From contig JAMLHW010000005.1 of assembly GCA_023954475.1 (NCBI GenBank), forward strand, positions 1 to 64,000: a stretch of DNA of 64,000 nucleotides, written 5' to 3'. Both the position numbers and the translations under genes were made by a program. Numbering within the stretch: the stretch's first letter is position 1; the number at the start of each line of letters is the position of its first letter. Below the pieces are notes generated by a model, which was given only the letters and a program-made list of their open reading frames with translations, did not search any database and was not told where the DNA came from. Of this stretch, positions 44,458 through 51,556 are shown piece after piece. The DNA comes from Anaerolineae bacterium (GTDB taxonomy: Bacteria; Chloroflexota; Anaerolineae; Promineifilales; Promineifilaceae).

Positions 44458-47400
44458 ATGCCTAAACATTACACTGAACAGGATTTCGAGGTGCATATAG
44501 AGGCTTATTTGCTGGCATCGGGATATATGCACTGCGAGCCGGAAAGCTATGATCGCAAGCTGGCCTTGATTCCATCCGAAGTCATCGCCTTCCTGCAAGC
44601 CACCCAGCCCGATCCCTACAACAGACTTGCCACGCAATTGGGAGAAGACACCGACGCACACATCCTCAATCGCCTGAGCAGCGAATTGAACAAGCGCGGC
44701 GCAAATGATGTGCTGCGTAACGGCATCAAGACACGCGGTGCGCATTTTCGCCTCTACTACAGCCGTCCAGCCAGCACACTCAACCCCGATCATTGGCTAC
44801 TGTACGAGCAAAACCGCTTCGGCGTCATGCGCCAACTCAAATACAGCACGCGCAACGAGAATAGCATCGACATCGGACTATTCCTCAACGGTGTGCCGAT
44901 TGTGACAGCGGAACTCAAGAATTCGCTCACCGGTCAAATGGTCGAGAACGCGATCAAGCAGTACAGGTTTGACCGCAATCCCAAAGGCGAACCGCTGCTG
45001 GCTTTCAAGCGTTGTTTGGTGCATTTCGCTGTCGGCAACGAAAAAGCGTTTATGACGACGCGGCTTGCCGGTGGCAAAACCCACTTCCTGCCGTTCAACA
45101 AAGGCAGCGAGAATCCAGTCAATCCCGACGGCCACAAGACAGCGTACTTGTGGGAAGACATCTGGCAGCCGGACATATTGCTCTACCTGATCGGCCACTA
45201 TCTGCACATCGAACACAAAACCGAACGCATCTACAGCCCAGAGAAAGGCGACTTCGTCGAAGAGACGAGCGAGACACTGATCTTTCCCCGCTATCATCAA
45301 CTCGACGTCGTGCGCAAGCTGCTGGCAGCGGCACGTATGGACGGCGCAGGCAACAACTATCTGGTGCAACATTCGGCCGGATCGGGCAAATCAAATTCGA
45401 TTGCGTGGCTGGCGCACCAACTGGCTAATTTGTACCAACACGCCGACGACACGCAGCGCCTGTTCGACTCGATCATCGTCGTCACCGACCGGCGTGTCCT
45501 CGACGCACAATTGCAGAACACGATCAAGCAATTCGAGCAACAAGCGGGCGTCGTCGTACCCGTCGAAAAGACATCGGCCCAACTCAAAGAGGCGCTGGAA
45601 AAAGGCAAGGCGATCATCGTCACCACACTGCAAAAGTTTCCCGTGATCTCGCAGACGACGGCCGATTTGCCCGGCCAACGCTTTGCTGTGATCATCGACG
45701 AAGCGCATTCAAGTCAGTCCGGCGAGTCGGCCAAACACCTCAAACAGACATTATCCGCGCAAGGCATCCCGACCGACGGTGCAAACGGCGACGAGGACGA
45801 CGAACAGGACGAAGCGGTCTTCGACCTCGAAGATGCAGTCGTGGCTGAGATTCAGGCGCGTGGAAGACAAGCACACATCAGCTATTTCGCTTTCACCGCC
45901 ACGCCGAAAAACAAGACGTTGGAACTATTCGGCCACAAGAACAGTGAGGGCAAGTTCGTCGCCTTCCACGTCTATTCGATGCGCCAGGCAATTGAAGAGC
46001 GGTTCATCCTCGACGTGCTGGAGAATTACACGACGTTCAAGCGGTTTTTCAAGCTGGTCAAGACGTTGCCCGACGATGAAGAAGTCGAGAAGCAAAAGGC
46101 GCTGCGCCTGCTGACATCGTATGTCGATCTGCAACCACATGCCTTCGCGACCAAGACCGAGATCATGCTCGATCACTTTTTGGATGTCACCGTCAACGCG
46201 ATTCGCGGACGTGGTCGGGCCATGGTCGTGACGCGATCACGCCTGCACGCGGTGAAGTTCTGGCTAGAATTCAAGAAGCAGATGGCGGAGCGCAATCTGG
46301 CGTTCAAGCCACTGGTGGCATTTTCCGGCACGGTTACCGATCCTGATTCAGGTGCCTCGTACACCGAAACGAGCTGCAACCAGCTTCAGTCGCGGGTCAG
46401 CATTCCCGATGCGTTCAAGATGCCGGAGTACCGCATTTTAATCGTCGCCAACAAATTCCAGACTGGTTTTGACCAGCCGTTGCTGCACACGATGTATGTA
46501 GACAAGCGGTTAGCTGGTGTCCATGCGGTGCAGACATTGAGCCGCCTTAATCGCACGGCGTGGGGTGCAGGCAAGACAGAAACCGTCGTGCTCGATTTTG
46601 TCAATGATGCAGAGGAGATTCAACGTTCGTTCCAGCCGTTCTACCAGACGACACTGCTGGAAGATGAGACGGAACCGGATAAGCTGTACGACATGCAACG
46701 GGACTTGGCCGCGTATGCGGTGTACAGTGACGATGACATTGAAGCGTTTGCGGCTGTGTTTTTCAATTCGGCCGAAGCGGGCGAAAAGCTGCAACCGATA
46801 TTGGATCAGGTGGTCACGCGCTGGGGTTACAAACAGGACGAAGAGCGTGAGGCGTTCCGGTCATTGCTGCAAGGCTACATTCGCTTGTATGGCTTTGTGT
46901 CACAGCTAATCGCGTTTGCAGACAGTGATTTGGAGAAGTTGTACGTGTTTGCACGCCATCTGAATCGCAAGCTGCCAAAGCGCAAAGTGGAACTACCATA
47001 TCACGTGCGAGATGCCGTTGATCTGGATTCGTTCCGCATTCAACAGATATTTGAGGGGAGCATTCAACTCGAACGTGAAGATGGGACAGTTCGTGGTATT
47101 TCGGCCGAAGTGGGATTACCGCACGAAGACGAGAAAGAGTTGCTCAGCGCCATTGTGGAAGCGCTAAACGAGGCGTATGGTACGGAATTCTCGCCGGAGG
47201 ATCGGGTTGATTTGCAGCAGATTCACGAGCGGATGACAGCCGATGAGGAGTTGGTTGCGGTGCTTTCGGCCGATAATACGCAAGCAGCGATGCGCAATAA
47301 ATTCGATGCGGTGCTGGATGCGATGCTGCTGGAGTTTGTGCAGACGAAGCTCGATCTGTTCAAGAAGGTGTCGGAGCCAAGTGTAAAGCAGGAATTGCGG

Positions 47401-47466
47401 CAGCGCTGGTTTGCGGGGATGTATCGGCAGGTGCAGAGTGGAAATCGGCCGAATGCAAGTATGTGA
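44458..47466 (+). CDS. hsdR: Type I restriction endonuclease subunit R
   Basis: The 1002-residue protein has an N-terminal nuclease domain (VPIVTAELKN catalytic Asp..ELK type, near residues 145-160). A superfamily-2 helicase motor follows, with Walker A HSAGSGKSNS (about 306-313), DEAH box IIDEAHSSQSGE (about 413), and later motifs TATPKNKTLELFG, KFQTGFDQPLLHTMYVDK and LSRLNRT. It would translocate and cut DNA lacking HsdM methylation. TCGGCCGA copies occur only in its last third (46768, 47101, 47266, 47445). Confidence 0.95.
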   Translation: MPKHYTEQDFEVHIEAYLLASGYMHCEPESYDRKLALIPSEVIAFLQATQPDPYNRLATQLGEDTDAHILNRLSSELNKRGANDVLRNGIKTRGAHFRLYYSRPASTLNPDHWLLYEQNRFGVMRQLKYSTRNENSIDIGLFLNGVPIVTAELKNSLTGQMVENAIKQYRFDRNPKGEPLLAFKRCLVHFAVGNEKAFMTTRLAGGKTHFLPFNKGSENPVNPDGHKTAYLWEDIWQPDILLYLIGHYLHIEHKTERIYSPEKGDFVEETSETLIFPRYHQLDVVRKLLAAARMDGAGNNYLVQHSAGSGKSNSIAWLAHQLANLYQHADDTQRLFDSIIVVTDRRVLDAQLQNTIKQFEQQAGVVVPVEKTSAQLKEALEKGKAIIVTTLQKFPVISQTTADLPGQRFAVIIDEAHSSQSGESAKHLKQTLSAQGIPTDGANGDEDDEQDEAVFDLEDAVVAEIQARGRQAHISYFAFTATPKNKTLELFGHKNSEGKFVAFHVYSMRQAIEERFILDVLENYTTFKRFFKLVKTLPDDEEVEKQKALRLLTSYVDLQPHAFATKTEIMLDHFLDVTVNAIRGRGRAMVVTRSRLHAVKFWLEFKKQMAERNLAFKPLVAFSGTVTDPDSGASYTETSCNQLQSRVSIPDAFKMPEYRILIVANKFQTGFDQPLLHTMYVDKRLAGVHAVQTLSRLNRTAWGAGKTETVVLDFVNDAEEIQRSFQPFYQTTLLEDETEPDKLYDMQRDLAAYAVYSDDDIEAFAAVFFNSAEAGEKLQPILDQVVTRWGYKQDEEREAFRSLLQGYIRLYGFVSQLIAFADSDLEKLYVFARHLNRKLPKRKVELPYHVRDAVDLDSFRIQQIFEGSIQLEREDGTVRGISAEVGLPHEDEKELLSAIVEALNEAYGTEFSPEDRVDLQQIHERMTADEELVAVLSADNTQAAMRNKFDAVLDAMLLEFVQTKLDLFKKVSEPSVKQELRQRWFAGMYRQVQSGNRPNASM

Positions 47467-47477
47467 GTTTCGGTCAC

Positions 47478-47530
47478 GGAGCACGACCATCCTGGTTGCA
47501 AGGGGCAGGTAGGAATGCCTGCGGTCCGGG
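47478..47530. repeat. Double-hairpin dispersed repeat, copy on the right of the restriction island
   Basis: Same layout and orientation as 40423-40476: CGACCA/TGGTTG, then GCAGG/CCTGC arms, with about ten base differences. It lies between hsdR and tRNA-Val. Confidence 0.6.
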
Positions 47531-47536
47531 AAAAGA

Positions 47537-47568
47537 AAAACCCTCTGGCATGCGCTAGAGGGTTTTTT
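47537..47568. terminator. Terminator between hsdR and tRNA-Val
   Basis: AAAACCCTCT and AGAGGGTTTT pair with T runs on both strands, so it can end hsdR and the convergent tRNA transcript. Confidence 0.8.
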
Positions 47569-47569
47569 G

Positions 47570-47643
<74 letters not shown>

Positions 47644-47736
47644 GAACGGATTGAAATTATACTGCGTTCACATCGTTTGGCAAGATTTCCTTCTGCGCTA
47701 TAATCCCTATTCACAAACAAATAATCCACTCATCCC

Positions 47737-47874
47737 CTTATCCAGAGCCGTGGAGGGACCAGCCCGACGAAGCGGCGGCAACCCCTGAGTGATGGCCAAC
47801 CATCCGGGAAGGTGCTAACTCTGGCAGGCGGAACCAACGACCTGTAACCGTCGTTGCCCGGCTGGAAGATAAGA
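47737..47874 (+). ncRNA. SAM-I (S-box) riboswitch
   Basis: The P1 strand CTTATCC (47737-47743) pairs with GGAAGATAAG (47864-47873). Between them are the S-box consensus blocks AGAGCCGTGGAGGGACC, GCCCGACGAAGC, GGCAACC and GGTGCTAACTC. It precedes an intrinsic terminator and the aspartokinase gene, so SAM should turn transcription off. Confidence 0.92.
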
Positions 47875-47895
47875 GCGAATTGCAGCGTTATGCAT

Positions 47896-47926
47896 GCCTC
47901 TTACCTGCCGGTGAGAGGCTTTTTTA
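47896..47926 (+). terminator. Expression-platform terminator of the SAM-I riboswitch
   Basis: GCCTCTTACC and GGTGAGAGGC pair (one wobble) and are followed by a T run, 17 bases before the aspartokinase start. Confidence 0.85.
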
Positions 47927-47942
47927 TTGCGAGGAAAGAAAG

Positions 47943-49361
47943 ATGACATTAGTGATGAAATTTGGCGGCACATCGGTTGGCAGTGCAGACGCGATACGCA
48001 GCACGGCGGAACTGATCCTAAACAGCAAACAGGAATGGGGCAATGTCGTCGTCGTTGCGTCCGGCATGGGATCAAAGCCGATCAAGGTGACCGATTTACT
48101 CCTCGATGGTGCTTACGCCGCCGCCAATGATGATGAAGAGACGTACAAAGCGTATGCAAAACAGATGCGCCGCATTCACTACACGGCTATCGACGGATTG
48201 CTGTCACCCGATCGCGAGCGGCAGGCAATTTTGGCAGATAACGAACGCTTTATCGGCCGATATGAAGCCTTATGCCAGGCCGTTTTTGTGTTAGGTGAGT
48301 TGACACCACGGGCACTGGACGCTATCGCCGGCATGGGCGAGCAGATGAGCGTCCGTATTTTGGCAGCGTATCTGCGTGAACTCGGACACGACGCAGAAGC
48401 GGTTGACGCGACGGAGATCGTGGTAACGGACAGCCATTTTCAGGCGGCTGCACCCCTTTTCGATCAGACCACGGAGAAAACGCAAGCGCATCTGTTGCCA
48501 ATACTGGAACGCGGCGGCATTCCCATCGTTACCGGTTTCATCGGCGCGGATGAACACGGCGTGACAACGACGTTGGGACGCGGCGGCTCCGATTACAGCG
48601 GCGCCATTCTGGGGCAAGCGCTCCAGGCAGATGAAGTCTGGATCTGGACTGATGTGGACGGCGTAATGACAGCCGATCCGCGCATTGCGCCCAACGCACG
48701 CTCCATTCCGACGTTGACGTACCGCGAGGTGAGTGAGCTGGCATTTTACGGCGCAAAAGTGCTCCACCCCAAGACGATGCGTCCGGTAGTGGAACACAAT
48801 ATTCCGCTGCGCATCAAGAACACATTTAATCCCGACCATCCCGGCACAGTCATCGTCAGCCACTCCGAAACGCCCAACGGCTTTCTCAAGGCTGTGACGG
48901 CGATCAAGGATCACAGTTTGATTACGGTTGAAGGCAAGGGCATGATGGGTGTTCCCGGCATTGCCGCGCGAACGTTTGGCGCCGTTGCCCGCTCGGGTGT
49001 AAGCGTGTTGCTGATTTCGCAGGCGTCGTCAGAGCAGTCGATTTGTTTTGCCACGCCGGCCGATTCGGCCGAAACTGTCATTTCCGGTTTGCAAATCGAA
49101 TTTGCGGTTGAAATCGCTCAGCGCGACATCGATCGGGTCTGGGCGATCAGCCCGGTTTCCATCGTCACCGCTGTCAGCGCCGGCATTCGCGGCACACCGG
49201 GCATTGCCGGAAAATTGTTCACAGCGGTCGGTGACAACGGCGTCAACATCATCGCCATCGCCCAGGGATCGTCCGAATGCGGCATCAGCATCGTTGTCGA
49301 CGGTGACGACACCGCGAAGGCGGTCGCTGCGGTGCATGAATTGATCGTTGCTCATCTCTGA
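47943..49361 (+). CDS. lysC: Aspartate kinase
   Basis: From ATG 47943 (GAGGAAAG upstream) the 472-residue enzyme opens MTLVMKFGGTSVGSADAIR. It has the kinase core (LGRGGSDYSG, VWTDVDG-type segment written WIWTDVDGVMTADP) and two C-terminal ACT domains (LITVEGKGMMGVPGIAARTF; GIRGTPGIAGKLFTAVGDNGVNI). It phosphorylates aspartate, the first step to methionine, threonine and lysine. Control by a SAM-I riboswitch suggests that this copy serves methionine synthesis. Confidence 0.93.
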   Translation: MTLVMKFGGTSVGSADAIRSTAELILNSKQEWGNVVVVASGMGSKPIKVTDLLLDGAYAAANDDEETYKAYAKQMRRIHYTAIDGLLSPDRERQAILADNERFIGRYEALCQAVFVLGELTPRALDAIAGMGEQMSVRILAAYLRELGHDAEAVDATEIVVTDSHFQAAAPLFDQTTEKTQAHLLPILERGGIPIVTGFIGADEHGVTTTLGRGGSDYSGAILGQALQADEVWIWTDVDGVMTADPRIAPNARSIPTLTYREVSELAFYGAKVLHPKTMRPVVEHNIPLRIKNTFNPDHPGTVIVSHSETPNGFLKAVTAIKDHSLITVEGKGMMGVPGIAARTFGAVARSGVSVLLISQASSEQSICFATPADSAETVISGLQIEFAVEIAQRDIDRVWAISPVSIVTAVSAGIRGTPGIAGKLFTAVGDNGVNIIAIAQGSSECGISIVVDGDDTAKAVAAVHELIVAHL

Positions 49362-49400
49362 TGCGGCCCGACATTTGCGCTGCGGCGCTGCGCGATTGAA

Positions 49401-49429
49401 TTGACAAGTCAGCATCATTCGTGTATCTT
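49401..49429 (+). promoter_or_regulatory. Promoter of proS
   Basis: TTGACA (49401-49406) and TATCTT (49424-49429) have a 17-base spacer. Transcription would begin at about 49436, only a few bases before the ATG of the leader peptide. Confidence 0.65.
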
Positions 49430-49438
49430 TTAACTACC

Positions 49439-49495
49439 ATGTTCATTCAGGTTGTCTATTTACCCGTCCCTGCCGGCCCTCGTTACATTATGTAG
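49439..49495 (+). CDS. Putative proline-rich leader peptide of proS
   Basis: The 18-codon frame encodes MFIQVVYLPVPAGPRYIM with three Pro codons (49463, 49469, 49478) within six codons. It begins within a few bases of the predicted transcription start, so it would be translated nearly leaderless. It lies upstream of hairpins that fit an attenuation switch for prolyl-tRNA synthetase. This is an inference from sequence logic; no homologue is known to me. Confidence 0.5.
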   Translation: MFIQVVYLPVPAGPRYIM

Positions 49496-49500
49496 CGGGG
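49477..49500 (+). promoter_or_regulatory. Leader hairpin (segments 1:2) of the proS attenuator
   Basis: CCC-T-CGTTAC pairs with GTAGCGGGG, with one bulge and a wobble. It overlaps the third Pro codon. Its 3' arm GCGGGG (49495-49500) can instead pair with CCCCGC (49576-49581), the 5' arm of the terminator. Confidence 0.5.
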
Positions 49501-49574
49501 AATTGAGCGGCGTGTTTATGACCAACCTGTTTTGACCGTGTGAATCTGTATTCACAAACTATGCCGTCAATTTT

Positions 49575-49598
49575 GCCCCGCTTTTGCGGGGCTTTTTT
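49575..49598 (+). terminator. Terminator in the proS leader
   Basis: GCCCCGC and GCGGGGC pair across four bases, followed by six T residues, about 130 bp before the proS start codon. Confidence 0.85.
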
Positions 49599-49672
49599 AT
49601 TGGAACAGACAACGGTCAGCCGACAGCTTTCAGCAGAAGGCGCCACGCGCCTACAAATCAATGAAAATCGTA

Positions 49673-49712
49673 GGGCGGATAGGCTATCCGCCCATCGGAT
49701 TAACAATCCGAT
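49673..49712. repeat. Double palindrome just before proS
   Basis: GGGCGGATA/TATCCGCCC (loop of three) is followed immediately by ATCGGATT/AATCCGAT (loop of three). Two adjacent perfect hairpins of this sort resemble dispersed REP-like elements; it ends about 18 bases before the proS start. Confidence 0.65.
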
Positions 49713-49730
49713 TTACAGAGGAGAAACCGT

Positions 49731-51509
49731 ATGCGAATGAGTCATCAATTCAGCCAGACGTTGCGCGAAGCGCCGGGCGACGCCGAAGTTGTCAGCCATC
49801 AATTGTTAGTGCGTGCCGGTTACATTCGGCCGATTGCTGCCGGTATTTTCAGCTATCTCCCATTCGGCCGACGGTCAATGGACAAAATCAAGGCGATCAT
49901 CCGCGAGGAAATGAACGCCATCAACGGGCAGGAAATGACCATGCCGGTCGTTAATCCGGCCACTGTATGGCAGGAAACCAACCGCTGGTACGACATCGGC
50001 AGCGAGTTGGGGCGTTTTCAAGACAAAAACGGGCGCGACATGGTGCTGGCGCTGTCGCATGAGGAAATCGTGACCGATCTCGTGCGCCGCGAAATTCAGT
50101 CACATCGCCAACTGCCGCAGATGATCTACCATATGCAGACCAAATGGCGCGATGATCCGCGTCCGCGTGCCGGATTGATTCGCGCCCGTGAATTCACCAT
50201 GCTCGACAGCTACACCATCGACGCCGACGAAGTGGGACTGGCAGCGCAGTATTGGACGCATTATCAATCCTATTTCAACATTTTTCGACGTTGCGGCCTG
50301 GAAACGCTGGCCGTCGAAGCTGATACAGGCATGATGGGCGGCAAATTTGCACATGAATTTATGTACGTTACACCGATTGGCGAAGACACATTGATCTTGT
50401 GTGACGGCTGCGGCTATCGTGCCAATCGTCAAATCGCCGTCTTTTCAAAATCGCAAGCGGTCGCTGAACAACCGTTGCCGTTGGAAAAAGTGGCTACACC
50501 GGAAACCAGGACGATTGATGATCTGGCTGCGTTTCTCGGTGTGCCGCACGCACGCACGGCAAAAGCTGTCTTTATGATAGGCACGTTTGTCGCCGCGCAG
50601 GAGAAGAGCGAACGGTTCATCTTTGCCGTGGTGCGTGGCGATATGGACGTGAACGAGACGAAATTGCTCAACGCGGTTGACGCGAAAGCGTTGCGTACGG
50701 CAACGGAGGAAGAAATTCGCGCCGTCGGTGCTGTGCCGGGCTATGCGTCGCCGGTCGGACTGAGCGATGTTTTGGTGGTGGTCGATGACGCGATTCCAAC
50801 CTCACCCAATCTGGTGGCAGGCGCAAATGAAGATGGATTCCACTTGCTCAATGTCAATTACGGACGCGATTTTTCGGCCGATATCGTGGCAGACATCGTT
50901 GCCGCTGCGGAGGGGGATGTGTGCACGACTTGTGGAACGGCGCTGCATACCGTACGCGCTGTCGAAACGGGCAACATTTTCTGGATTGGTACGCATTACA
51001 GCAATTTGATGGGTGCGACGTTTTCGCGCGGCAAGGAATCGACGCAAACGCCGGTGCAAATGGGATCCTACGGGATCGGCATCGGCCGATTGCTCGCCTG
51101 CATCGCCGAGGAATACAATGACGACGACGGTCTGACATGGCCGATCACCGTCGCGCCGTTTCAGGTACACCTCGTGCAAATGCGCGGTACAGAAACGGAA
51201 GCGGAACAAATTTATGCCGACTTGCTGTCCGCTGGAATTGACGTGCTGTTCGACGACCGCGACGAATCGCCGGGTGTCAAGTTCAACGACGCGGATTTGA
51301 TCGGCGTACCGCTGCGCATTACGGTGGGCAAACGGGCATTGCAGCAAGGCGGCGTCGAATTGAAACGGCGCACAGAAAAAGAGCACCGGATTGTGCCGCT
51401 AACAAATGTTGTGAATGTAGTCCAAAAGGAAATTGAGACGCTGCTGGCCGCAATCAACGCCACTGTACAGCCGGTTTCGTTACCGGTGTCATCACACGAG
51501 GATAATTGA
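49731..51509 (+). CDS. proS: Prolyl-tRNA synthetase
   Basis: The 592-residue class II synthetase has motif 1/2 segments (RPIAAGIFSYLPFGRRSMDKI, MIYHMQTKWRDDPRPRAGLIRAREFTMLDSY in pieces), a YbaK-like editing insertion (about residues 245-385; TIDDLAAFLGVPHARTAKAVF), motif 3 GSYGIGIGRLLAC, and a C-terminal anticodon domain (GVKFNDADLIGVPLRITVGKR). This is the long bacterial ProRS type. A GAGGAG site precedes ATG 49731. Expression is probably governed by the leader attenuator. Confidence 0.95.
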   Translation: MRMSHQFSQTLREAPGDAEVVSHQLLVRAGYIRPIAAGIFSYLPFGRRSMDKIKAIIREEMNAINGQEMTMPVVNPATVWQETNRWYDIGSELGRFQDKNGRDMVLALSHEEIVTDLVRREIQSHRQLPQMIYHMQTKWRDDPRPRAGLIRAREFTMLDSYTIDADEVGLAAQYWTHYQSYFNIFRRCGLETLAVEADTGMMGGKFAHEFMYVTPIGEDTLILCDGCGYRANRQIAVFSKSQAVAEQPLPLEKVATPETRTIDDLAAFLGVPHARTAKAVFMIGTFVAAQEKSERFIFAVVRGDMDVNETKLLNAVDAKALRTATEEEIRAVGAVPGYASPVGLSDVLVVVDDAIPTSPNLVAGANEDGFHLLNVNYGRDFSADIVADIVAAAEGDVCTTCGTALHTVRAVETGNIFWIGTHYSNLMGATFSRGKESTQTPVQMGSYGIGIGRLLACIAEEYNDDDGLTWPITVAPFQVHLVQMRGTETEAEQIYADLLSAGIDVLFDDRDESPGVKFNDADLIGVPLRITVGKRALQQGGVELKRRTEKEHRIVPLTNVVNVVQKEIETLLAAINATVQPVSLPVSSHEDN

Positions 51510-51556
51510 GATTGATGGAAGAACAGAGGAAACTCAACAATCTCCCCAATCTCAGT

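Noticed and set aside
49436-49600. T-box riboswitch upstream of proS
   Set aside because: The T-box core (GGTGGNACCGCG) and stem I features are absent; the leader fits peptide-based attenuation better.
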